Assembly: GCF_030410395.1 (NCBI RefSeq)
Contig: NZ_JAUHHF010000005.1
Location: 124,001-188,000, forward strand
Direction of reading: 5' to 3'
DNA from: Zwartia panacis
Lineage (GTDB): Bacteria > Pseudomonadota > Gammaproteobacteria > Burkholderiales > Burkholderiaceae_B
DNA length: 64,000 bases
In this document: positions 1 to 6,775 of the stretch, one piece after another
Layout of the letters: each line of letters starts with the position of its first letter
Position numbering within the stretch: the first letter of the stretch is position 1
Translations under genes and position numbers: made by a program
The notes under the pieces: model-generated
What the model saw: only the letters and a program-made list of their open reading frames with translations
The model's database searches: none
What the model was told of the DNA's origin: nothing

Positions 1-143
1 CGAATTGATTACAAAGTCTCAAGTAGTTTTAAAGCAACTGTTTGATTTCCGGTAAGTTACTCAGATACTACGAAAATGCACAATAAGACATTGGGCAGCT
101 CGAACAATAGCTAAATTAACCCTTTACCACTTAGAAAAATCAA

Positions 144-1370
144 ATGGCAGTTGTACACAAGAAATTCTCCTTCACGCTAGAAGGTCTGCCTGAGATTGGC
201 GAATATTTTGGGTATGAAGACTATCGGCTCGCACAACCCGAAAGAGGGCTGTTTTATGTTGGCATCGGCGATCGAAGAAGGGTCAAATTGCCCGAGCGTC
301 ATCACAACCGTGGGCATTCGAATATTGCCAATGTTCACGGAGTATTGAGGAAGGTGGTCAAAGTATTTGACTCAGTTGATGAGATGAATGCTTGGGAAAT
401 TTCCCGAATAAAGCAGGTCCGCAATGCAGGATTAACCTTGGTTAATAAGGCTGACGGAGGTGAGGGAACCAGAGGCTTGATGCCTTGCAGAAATTTATTA
501 ACGGGCGAAACCCAAGTTTTCCGTATTGATGAAATACCCGAAGGATGGGCTCATTCCTCTACGGGGATGGTTCCTTGTAGAAACATATTGACAGGTGAAT
601 CAACCAATTTCGCTAAAGGCGCAATTCCTGAGGGTTGGGAAACTGTTGGCAAACGTCTTGTTTTAACTAGACATATCAGCACTGGTGAAATGAAACGCTT
701 CTTCCCTGAGAGTGTTCCCGAGGGATGGACTGCTGCTAACACAGGTAGAGCAACTTTTAAGAATCCCTTAACGGGCGAGACTGCTATGTTCGACACAGCA
801 CAAGTTCCAGAGGGATGGGTACACATTTTTACTGGAATGGTTTCGTGTCGAAATATGGAGACAGGTGAAAACGCTGCGTTTCCTGTAGATGCGATACCAA
901 AGGGCTGGTCAGGTGTAACCAAAGGCTGGATGGCGATGAAGAATCCTGTCACTGGTGAAACTGGTTCATTTCTCAAAGGAACAGCACCTGCAGGTTGGGT
1001 TGGAGTGAACTCAGGTAATAAAAAGAAAAACTCCAACTTTGAAAAGGTCGAACAAATTGCAATTGCTAATCCTAATGCAACCAGAGCAGAACTTGTGGAG
1101 CTTTGTGTTGCGGCAGGAATCAACAAAAGCACCAGTAATGTCTATTGCAACAAACTAGGGTTGGGTAAAGAAGATCCTACATTTGCAATTAATCTTGAAT
1201 TGTTAAAAAACTATGTCAAACTTCATAAGCGAATTCCAGGCAGAAACTTTGATTTCGAGGGAGTTCGACTGGGTCTCTGGTGCGACGGTTTAAGGAAAAA
1301 ATTCGCCCGAGGAACTTTGTCAGAAATTCGTCAAGCAGAGCTAGAGAAGATTAACTGTTGGCGTTGGTGA
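144..1370 (+). CDS. GIY-YIG-like nuclease with six 30-residue TGE...PEGW repeats
   Basis: The protein has 408 residues. Residues about 35-108 resemble GIY-YIG-superfamily nucleases of phages: FYVGIG near 37-42, an Arg/His-rich stretch, and an LVNKADGGEG ending near 99-108. Residues about 111-290 are six tandem copies of a module carrying TGE..xF and (I/V)PEGW; the TG of each copy falls at residues 120, 150, 180, 210, 240 and 270, an exact 30-residue period. The C-terminus (about 345-402) has a W-xxGLRKKFARGTLS pattern like a helicase-associated DNA-binding domain. Similar repeats occur in homing-endonuclease-like proteins of large phages (family knowledge). I infer a DNA-binding, possibly DNA-cleaving protein. 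No good Shine-Dalgarno precedes the ATG. It converges on the small ORF downstream with a two-base gap. Confidence 0.6.
   Translation: MAVVHKKFSFTLEGLPEIGEYFGYEDYRLAQPERGLFYVGIGDRRRVKLPERHHNRGHSNIANVHGVLRKVVKVFDSVDEMNAWEISRIKQVRNAGLTLVNKADGGEGTRGLMPCRNLLTGETQVFRIDEIPEGWAHSSTGMVPCRNILTGESTNFAKGAIPEGWETVGKRLVLTRHISTGEMKRFFPESVPEGWTAANTGRATFKNPLTGETAMFDTAQVPEGWVHIFTGMVSCRNMETGENAAFPVDAIPKGWSGVTKGWMAMKNPVTGETGSFLKGTAPAGWVGVNSGNKKKNSNFEKVEQIAIANPNATRAELVELCVAAGINKSTSNVYCNKLGLGKEDPTFAINLELLKNYVKLHKRIPGRNFDFEGVRLGLWCDGLRKKFARGTLSEIRQAELEKINCWRW
474..1013 (+). repeat. six diverged 90-bp in-frame tandem repeats
   Basis: Each unit encodes 30 residues with a TGE box and a PEGW-like box. The copies keep the period without any insertion or deletion but have diverged at the base level, so this is an old protein repeat rather than a recent slippage array. 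Confidence 0.85.
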
Positions 1371-1372
1371 AA

Positions 1373-1525
1373 TTAAAGCGTCACGACCACAGTCACTACT
1401 TTAGAGTTCGCAGCCTGCGAATACGCAAACTGCTTATTAGGCGATTTACGAATCGCTTCCAGCAGTTTTTCCTTGCTAATTGAAGTGCCAGCCTTTTCCG
1501 TGAGTTTGATCGCTTCTTGACTCAT
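1373..1525 (-). CDS. small hypothetical protein, 50 residues
   Basis: This is an open frame of 50 codons from ATG (1523-1525) to TAA (1373-1375). An AAGGGA-like Shine-Dalgarno lies about 11 bases upstream. The protein starts MSQEAIKLTEK and ends VVTVVVTL; it has a Lys-rich helix-forming first half and a beta-like valine run at the end. It stops two bases from the end of the convergent repeat-protein gene and lies downstream of the ribbon-helix-helix gene on the same strand, so it may share that transcript. No family recognised. Confidence 0.5.
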   Translation of the reverse strand: MSQEAIKLTEKAGTSISKEKLLEAIRKSPNKQFAYSQAANSKVVTVVVTL

Positions 1526-1561
1526 CTCATTTTCCCTTTCGTTTATTTGCTAAAGCCTGCA

Positions 1562-1756
1562 TCAGAACAAGTCTGACCGAGCACGTTTAAAGTTCTCTGA
1601 ATTGTTGAAGTGCTCATTGAAAAACCGCTTTAAGCAGTAACGAATCACCTCGGATCGGTTGTAGCCGAGTCGTTCACATAACGAATCAAATTTAGTGATG
1701 AATTCTTGGTTTGTTCTGATACACAGAATCTGATTACGGCGTAGCTTGGTGTTCAC
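1562..1756 (-). CDS. ribbon-helix-helix transcriptional regulator
   Basis: The protein has 64 residues and fits the Arc/CopG/MetJ ribbon-helix-helix fold: a short N-terminal strand (residues about 7-14, QILCIRTN), a first helix (FITKFDSLCERLGY) and a second helix after NRSEVIRYCLKRFF. The start is GTG (1754-1756), chosen because AAGGAG lies about 8 bases upstream. Such proteins normally repress their own promoter as dimers. Two palindromes directly upstream (1772-1785 and 1804-1816) are plausible operators. It is probably a regulator of the mobile island or an antitoxin-type repressor; no toxin partner is evident beside it. Confidence 0.7.
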   Translation of the reverse strand: MNTKLRRNQILCIRTNQEFITKFDSLCERLGYNRSEVIRYCLKRFFNEHFNNSENFKRARSDLF

Positions 1757-1771
1757 GTAAAACTCCTTTTT

Positions 1772-1816
1772 TAGTAGTTTTACTATTTAGTCAATTTTTT
1801 ACTTTGGTATTACCAA
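1772..1816 (-). promoter_or_regulatory. two palindromes upstream of the RHH gene, candidate operators
   Basis: TAGTA-GTTT-TACTA lies at 1772-1785 and the perfect palindrome TTGGTA-T-TACCAA at 1804-1816. Both sit between the RHH gene and its upstream neighbour in AT-rich sequence. Small palindromes of this kind are typical RHH dimer targets (inference). Confidence 0.45.
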
Positions 1817-1820
1817 GGTC

Positions 1821-2402
1821 TTAAACCGTCAATTCAGAAAGCGACTTTTCCTTTCTTATGTAATTCATCCAATCATCAGCTTCCGACCTGATCAGTGGTT
1901 CGATCAGAAAGCTTGAGACGGTATCTAGGCTGTATAGATCCTTCTTCAGACGAACATCGAGCTCTTGCAGGTCGTAATTGAAAATTCTAGGAGCTAGTTC
2001 GGTCTTAACAAATAAAACTCCGTGGATGTGATGTGGAGCGTTACTTTTAGGCACTGGTTTAAAAAAGCTACCTTGTTCATACTCATATTGAAAGAAAGGA
2101 TCCATTGGTAATACTAGGTTCCATTTAGAACTGGATCGACTGAGTCTTTTCTTAATTTTGTTTAGAACTCGATTTTCGAACTGATATTCGACTGCTCTTT
2201 TCATCCCGTCTGAGGTTTCCAGTGGAACTAGGTTCTTAAAGGTAATTGTTATTGCAAAAGGAACACATTCATCACTTTCAAGTATCCAGTCGAGTATCTG
2301 AGTGGACTGGTTTATAGGATTAGACAGGGACTTTTGGAGGATCTCGGTTCCATACCGTCTATTGAATTCTGTAGGTTCTAGGTCGTTAATAGACTTGATC
2401 AT
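1821..2402 (-). CDS. candidate HUH-type replication initiator or nickase
   Basis: The protein has 193 residues from ATG 2400-2402; a longer frame to 2474 needs a TTG start and gives an unlikely Pro/Arg-rich leader. Three features in order recall rolling-circle Rep/HUH nucleases: a hydrophobic strand FAITITFKN like motif 1, HHIHGVLFV matching the metal-binding HxH motif 2, and WMNYIRKE matching the YxxK motif 3 that carries the nicking tyrosine. Size and order fit small Rep/transposase-like HUH domains. No full family match was recognised, so nickase activity is inference. The gene stands alone between a terminator upstream and the RHH operators downstream. A Shine-Dalgarno is not obvious. Confidence 0.45.
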   Translation of the reverse strand: MIKSINDLEPTEFNRRYGTEILQKSLSNPINQSTQILDWILESDECVPFAITITFKNLVPLETSDGMKRAVEYQFENRVLNKIKKRLSRSSSKWNLVLPMDPFFQYEYEQGSFFKPVPKSNAPHHIHGVLFVKTELAPRIFNYDLQELDVRLKKDLYSLDTVSSFLIEPLIRSEADDWMNYIRKEKSLSELTV

Positions 2403-2542
2403 TTGTTTTCGCTTTATTCTGGGTGTGAAAGGATTATCGACTCGATGCCGACAAGGTGGGTAGGGTGGATGCAAACAGGGCAGCCTCTACGGAAGCGATA
2501 CGGGCTTAACTGGCGGCGTATTCGGTTCGTATAACTATTTAG

Positions 2543-2571
2543 TAAAAAAAAGACCGCTCAGAGGCGGTCAG
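2543..2571 (-). terminator. rho-independent terminator after the clamp gene
   Basis: On the minus strand a GACCGCC/GCGGTC stem with a short loop is followed by a run of T. It lies about 20 bases past the sliding-clamp stop codon and ends the loader-clamp operon. Confidence 0.85.
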
Positions 2572-2589
2572 GATGAAATATTTACAAAT

Positions 2590-3282
2590 TTATTTACTTT
2601 CAGTATCAATTGAGAAGTCATTTGCTGCGATGTAATAGGTTAGGCATTTGGACTTGCCAACAAAGCGAACTACTGTCGCTTTTGCAATTTCAACAGAATA
2701 ATCATCTTCAAGAAATTTAAGATTGTCGATGAAAATTCTAAGATTAAATTTACGATCACTTTGAGCTAAAGTTATCGTTAAACATTCGTCATCAATTTTT
2801 TTAGAATTTTGTACCCGAGCGACAATAAGCTCACCGTTGCCTTCAATTGTTAGGTTTTGAACGCTAAGTGCATTTGAAGATTTAGGCTTCATCAGATTTG
2901 CGTATTTCATTATGTCTTTGATCACGATCCAGCTTAAGTCAAACCTGATCCCAGAAGGATCAAATTTAATATCCTTAGTAATTGATGTCAGTTTGTTTTC
3001 ATCAGCTAAAGCAAATACAGCCTCGGATTGATGATTGGAAATTTTTATCGAATTGTCGTTAAAAAATATTTCTGAATCATTTAAAAATGAAAGGCAAGAC
3101 ATAATTTTGCTTAATTCATATGTGGCCGCCTTTACGGGTATTACTTCTGAGATATTTGCTTCAACAGCGACCGATTTATTTTGAGAATAGCTGCTTACTT
3201 TTGTACCTTCGCGGAAAATGAACTGGTTATTGATTGCGGAGAAATTGTTCAAAATTTCAACGGTTTCTTTCGATAATTTCAT
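2590..3282 (-). CDS. phage T4 gp45-like DNA sliding clamp
   Basis: The protein has 230 residues against 228 for T4 gp45. The N-terminus MKLSKETVEILNNFSAINNQ closely follows that of gp45 (MKLSKDTTALLKNFATINSG, from memory), and the similarity continues through an EANISEVI segment near residues 42-49 and a DL/EL-type strand before SFLND. Sliding clamps encircle DNA and tether polymerases and other enzymes. It lies 10 bases downstream of a gp44-like clamp-loader gene whose stop codon overlaps this gene's AAGGAAC Shine-Dalgarno, so the two are translationally linked. There is no DNA polymerase, gp62-like subunit or late-transcription gene in the visible island. The host has its own unrelated-sequence beta clamp, so this copy must serve the element. 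Confidence 0.8.
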   Translation of the reverse strand: MKLSKETVEILNNFSAINNQFIFREGTKVSSYSQNKSVAVEANISEVIPVKAATYELSKIMSCLSFLNDSEIFFNDNSIKISNHQSEAVFALADENKLTSITKDIKFDPSGIRFDLSWIVIKDIMKYANLMKPKSSNALSVQNLTIEGNGELIVARVQNSKKIDDECLTITLAQSDRKFNLRIFIDNLKFLEDDYSVEIAKATVVRFVGKSKCLTYYIAANDFSIDTESK

Positions 3283-3292
3283 TTAATGTTCC

Positions 3293-3904
3293 TTAGTTAA
3301 TTTCAAATTGAAGGGTCTTAATCATCCGTCTAACATCTGGAAATGTGTTTTCTAAGATTTGATCCAGAAGCTTGACGCTTGGGGGCGGGTGACCTTCGAG
3401 TAAAGCGATTTGACTTAGATGTGCCTTGAGCTGAGTAGACAATTCATCGGATTGCTCAAGGTTAAAATTCACAGGTAAAAACCGAGACCTAACTGCATTA
3501 GTTAGCTTATTTGGATCGTTAGCCGTTAAAACAAAATCGTTATGTAACGCTAACTCTTCCGACACCGCTCTAATAGCTGCTTGGGCGTCTGAAGTTAAGT
3601 TGTCGGCTTCATCCAGCAAAAGTAAACGGCGACCACCAGTAACGACACCCGAAGCAAACTCACTTTCGAGCCAACGGATGGTATCGATTGAATTATTTGT
3701 AGAACAATTAATGAAGACCGTGTTTTCAGGATTAATTAATTTGGCTACGGTGGTTTTCCCACATCCTGCATTTCCATAGAAAAGAAGAGATAGCCCCCCC
3801 TTCTTATTCACAATCCCTTGAAGTTTTCCCCTTAAGTCGTTTGACAGCAATACATCGTCAAGTTTTTTTGGTCGATATTTCAGACCCCAGTCAAGGTGTT
3901 CCAT
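3293..3904 (-). CDS. T4 gp44-like clamp-loader ATPase lacking the collar domain
   Basis: The protein has 203 residues. It begins WGLKYRPKKLDDVLL, the loader N-terminal box, then has Walker A GNAGCGKT (44-51), Walker B LLLLDEAD (94-101), sensor 1 TAND (127-130) and an SRF arginine-finger motif (140-142). It ends right after the lid helix (FPDVRRMIKTLQ), where T4 gp44 (319 residues) continues into the collar domain that holds the loader pentamer together. The ending is real: the clamp gene starts 10 bases later, leaving no room for a lost tail. It contains AAA+ and lid domains only. It sits between a DUF3102-like gene (8-base gap) and the clamp gene in one operon. It could load the clamp through a different assembly, or act on it in another way (inference). 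Confidence 0.8.
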   Translation of the reverse strand: MEHLDWGLKYRPKKLDDVLLSNDLRGKLQGIVNKKGGLSLLFYGNAGCGKTTVAKLINPENTVFINCSTNNSIDTIRWLESEFASGVVTGGRRLLLLDEADNLTSDAQAAIRAVSEELALHNDFVLTANDPNKLTNAVRSRFLPVNFNLEQSDELSTQLKAHLSQIALLEGHPPPSVKLLDQILENTFPDVRRMIKTLQFEIN

Positions 3905-3912
3905 ATCTCACC

Positions 3913-4554
3913 TCAAGCCGCTTTACGGATTAAAGGTTGAAGCGCTGACTTTAGTTTGGGAGCGACGGTTACCTTGACCTTAAGGTCTTTAAGAGTTTTG
4001 ATGATCATTTGAATTTGTGATTTCAACTGCACATCAGTGGCGTCTTCTAATTCACACGTAAACGAGTAACCGACAGGAGTTCCATTTGGAACCTCTTCAG
4101 TTGTGGTGGATGTGGATACCGCTTCATCCTTGCCTGCGTTTTCTGAATGAGTGCCGTTAATAGACTTAATGACAGACCCTAAAACATTCTGGTGAATAAC
4201 TCCTTCGGCGATGTATTTCTTAAGCTCCGCGCTGGTCAACCGAGAAATCTCATAGAGAGTTGTCCAGTTGTTTGGTAGGTTTTGAGCCTGAGACTTCAGC
4301 TCTGTATACCCCTTGCCAATTTGAGACAGTTTTTTGATTGAGCTTGATGTAGATTTGAAGCCGATTTTTGTACAGAAAATTTCAAATTCAGCTTTATTAC
4401 CCTTGAGTTTGCTTTTAGTCTCAAAAACGACACGACCCATTTCCAGGATGTTTTCAGCAGTTTTCCGAGCGTAGCCTTTGAACTCAGTCGCTGATTCCTG
4501 AATAAAATTGATTCCGTTATTTGATAATTTAGTGTTAACAGATGAGTTACTCAT
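3913..4554 (-). CDS. DUF3102-like phage/element protein
   Basis: The protein has 213 residues. The first ~110 (KTAENILEMGRVVFETKSKL ... FEIFCTKIGFKSTSSSIKKL ... WTTLYEISRLTSAELKKYI) follow the pattern of DUF3102-like proteins of phages and plasmids, which are helical and often encoded near replication or partition genes. A Ser/Thr-rich linker (about 135-160) leads to a C-terminal alpha/beta piece (ATDVQLKSQIQMIIKTLKDLKVKVTV). The start has an AAAGGAA Shine-Dalgarno. It is the first gene of the operon with the clamp loader and clamp, so it may bring those proteins to the element's DNA (inference). Family assignment is from motif memory only. Confidence 0.5.
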   Translation of the reverse strand: MSNSSVNTKLSNNGINFIQESATEFKGYARKTAENILEMGRVVFETKSKLKGNKAEFEIFCTKIGFKSTSSSIKKLSQIGKGYTELKSQAQNLPNNWTTLYEISRLTSAELKKYIAEGVIHQNVLGSVIKSINGTHSENAGKDEAVSTSTTTEEVPNGTPVGYSFTCELEDATDVQLKSQIQMIIKTLKDLKVKVTVAPKLKSALQPLIRKAA

Positions 4555-4704
4555 TTTTATATTCCTTTAGATAAATTTAAGTACATTTAATGAAAGATTT
4601 AGAAGATTTTTTACTTCCTGAATCGATATAAACAGTTTAAAGAAAAGCTGATTTTTGCAACACTTTCAAAATAAATTGAGTATTTAATCTGTTAACATTT
4701 TTGA

Positions 4705-5421
4705 ATGAAAAAAACACACCAACGTCACTTTCCTTACCAACATCCAACATTTGGAACCGAAAAGCGTCCGAAACAACCTTGGTATTGGGAGGACACGATT
4801 TACTTCTTATGGTGGAGCTACTTAAAGCGGAACGATGAGTACCTACAAACCTGTGAAGCATCGGGGGCGACAGGCTTAAAAAGTCTCTACGCGGACTTTG
4901 GCGATGTTCGAGGGGGGAGTTTTAAGGAATGGTGGTCTTACGAGAGTCGTGGAATGAGACTGTTTGCTGAACCATTGGTCGCTAATACCCTTCAAGTCGT
5001 TTCCAAGGAAGAGATAGGCGACTTTGAAGGCGATCTACTTTTCTTGAGCGTTCCCCTTAACTTACCAAAAAAATTTCTTCTTGAGCGATTTAGAAAGGTT
5101 TTGGCAGAGCATCACAAAGGAGAAGTGGGGAGGCAGTACGCCAAAAAAAGTAAGGCGAAATATCAATTCAAGGGACAGCCAAATATTAGAGGGATGAGAA
5201 TAGCCTTAGACGTTTACGATTACATCAAGGCTAATCCGAACAAAAAGCTATGGGAAGTGGGAAAGACCTTGCCCCAATTCCAAATGGAATTAAATGAGTG
5301 CGAAAAAAAGGGAATTGTCCCTTCCTATGATTTGAAGAGAACGATTGAAGCTACTGTAAGTCGTTACAAGCGCAAAGCTACCCAAACCATAAAGAATGTA
5401 TCTCTAGGACTCTTCCCTTAA
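4705..5421 (+). CDS. hypothetical protein, Trp-rich N-terminus
   Basis: The protein has 238 residues and I recognise no family. The first 60 residues are unusually rich in Trp and Tyr (WYWEDTIYFLWWSYLKRN), and the second half is basic (KKSKAKYQFKGQ, KRKATQTIK), suggesting nucleic-acid binding. It has no signal peptide or membrane segment. It starts 150 bases from the divergent DUF3102-like gene; the ATG lacks a clear Shine-Dalgarno. Its stop overlaps by four bases the stop of the convergent gene at 5418-6071. It could be an element-borne regulator. Confidence 0.5.
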   Translation: MKKTHQRHFPYQHPTFGTEKRPKQPWYWEDTIYFLWWSYLKRNDEYLQTCEASGATGLKSLYADFGDVRGGSFKEWWSYESRGMRLFAEPLVANTLQVVSKEEIGDFEGDLLFLSVPLNLPKKFLLERFRKVLAEHHKGEVGRQYAKKSKAKYQFKGQPNIRGMRIALDVYDYIKANPNKKLWEVGKTLPQFQMELNECEKKGIVPSYDLKRTIEATVSRYKRKATQTIKNVSLGLFP

Positions 5422-6071
5422 CGGACTGGAGCGACTTGTTCGATCACCCAAGTAAACCTTGCCGCTGCTTCATTGAAATCAGTAAACTCCTCGCCCCCTG
5501 TGGCTACTCCGATTTTTTCGTCATCTAATAAGTAGGCTCGAAGTTCACTAAGTGGTTTGAAGTCAGTAAGGATAGATGCTGGACCAAGCACCTGATAACG
5601 AATACCGGCAGTGTCCTCTTCGCTCAAAAGAATACCTACTAATGCAAACGTATCGCCATTAAGTCGATATGAAATGTATTGATCAAAAACTACACGCCCA
5701 GCTTTTTGCGCCCCACCAGTCTTAGATTTACCCTTCGAATCGAGTAATTTATGAGGAGTAAATCTTTTATGTCCAACAGACAAAGCACGTGCTTTTTCAA
5801 CACTGAAATCAAAACGTAAAGACAGCAGATTTGCCAATTCCGCTAATCGGCGCGACACATCTGCTTCCTTCACTTTTGATCGACTGCTACGAACTACTCG
5901 AACAAACCCATCTGGCAGATGTAAAGCGGGTTTACGTTTTGGCTTACGAGATTCAAGTTCAAGCTCGCACATAGACGCAACTTCTTGGTTGCCTCTAACA
6001 GCGGCATTCGCAGCGAGGTTCTTAAGTTCTTCGGCCGTTAGTTTGGAAATTCGTTCAGAAGTCCAGATCAT
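5418..6071 (-). CDS. hypothetical protein of the helicase-nuclease cassette
   Basis: The protein has 217 residues and I recognise no family. The N-terminal 50 residues look like a helical hairpin (LTAEELKNLAANAAVRGNQEVASMCE). A basic linker follows (ESRKPKRKPALHLPDGF), then a region with RYQVLG, a Lys/Ser/Gly segment and an acidic C-terminal part. GGAGAG precedes the ATG. It lies 116 bases downstream of the helicase partner gene on the same strand, so it may be the third member of that cassette. Confidence 0.5.
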   Translation of the reverse strand: MIWTSERISKLTAEELKNLAANAAVRGNQEVASMCELELESRKPKRKPALHLPDGFVRVVRSSRSKVKEADVSRRLAELANLLSLRFDFSVEKARALSVGHKRFTPHKLLDSKGKSKTGGAQKAGRVVFDQYISYRLNGDTFALVGILLSEEDTAGIRYQVLGPASILTDFKPLSELRAYLLDDEKIGVATGGEEFTDFNEAAARFTWVIEQVAPVR

Positions 6072-6187
6072 ATAAAAGTCTCTCCGAAACTCTCGGACAA
6101 ATTGCTAACCACGGACTTATATCGCTCAGCAACTGTTTGAGAATTTTAAAATTAGTAGTTGACCGCGTCCTTGTCCAGACCGTTTGA

Positions 6188-6775
6188 TTATTGATAACCC
6201 GAACGTCTTGCCGCGATAACAATCGCCGCGTCGTTAGCTAATTTCGCTTCTGACAACAATTTCTGTATTTGTTCAGCAGACATACCTTTAGTTGCGATTG
6301 GACTGGACTTCTGAACTGCTCTCCTTCGAGCAAGCTCAACTTTATCCCAAATTTCACCAATGTTGACCTTAAGAATTTTGCAAGCGTCATCAAGGGCTAG
6401 TTGTGGTAATGGTTGCGACTTTATAGAGATTGTCACTTTAGGGGTGAGTGGAGCTACTTCTTTTGGATCGTCCAAGACTTTAGGGTCAGCACCTAGAAGG
6501 TCTGGTTGCATTGTATGTGGCAATGAAGTGTGAGGTAGCTCTATGGAAGGCTTCGCTGTGCTAGTAGTAACAGTCGTAACTTTAGGGTCTAGAATATTCT
6601 TCTGACTCGATTCGACTTTATTAATTCGCTCTCGCAATGCCAAAGATCTTGGAACTTGCCTAAAACTAAGTTCGTGTTTGAGACGGGAGAGGATTGTTAA
6701 ATCCTCTCCTTGCTTCTGAAAAATCTCTTCTAAGTCTGCGATACCAAGTCGCGCCATTGGTCGGTCTGTAGTCAT
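6188..6775 (-). CDS. unknown partner of the giant helicase-nuclease, translationally coupled
   Basis: The protein has 195 residues. Residues about 9-50 (LGIADLEEIFQKQGEDLTILSRL ... LRERINKV) form a predicted helical domain. Residues 60-110 are a Pro/Thr-rich linker. The C-terminal ~80 residues are helical and end in a basic tail. Its ATG shares one base with the helicase stop codon (TAATG), so the two are translationally coupled and probably act together. No enzymatic motif seen. I infer an accessory or specificity subunit of the helicase-nuclease; no named system was matched. Confidence 0.55.
   Translation of the reverse strand: MTTDRPMARLGIADLEEIFQKQGEDLTILSRLKHELSFRQVPRSLALRERINKVESSQKNILDPKVTTVTTSTAKPSIELPHTSLPHTMQPDLLGADPKVLDDPKEVAPLTPKVTISIKSQPLPQLALDDACKILKVNIGEIWDKVELARRRAVQKSSPIATKGMSAEQIQKLLSEAKLANDAAIVIAARRSGYQ

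Noticed and set aside
551-1132. 193-residue frame antisense to the repeat protein
   Set aside because: It mirrors the 90-base repeats of the sense gene and has no ribosome site; the sense frame has recognisable domains.
3293-3904. Host DnaX or HolB fragment
   Set aside because: The short RFC-like N-terminus (KYRPKKLDDVLL), lack of a zinc module and the neighbouring gp45-like clamp point to the T4/RFC lineage instead.
4637-4861. 74-residue minus-strand frame across the start of the gene at 4705
   Set aside because: It overlaps the divergent gene and promoter region and shows no ribosome site or family.
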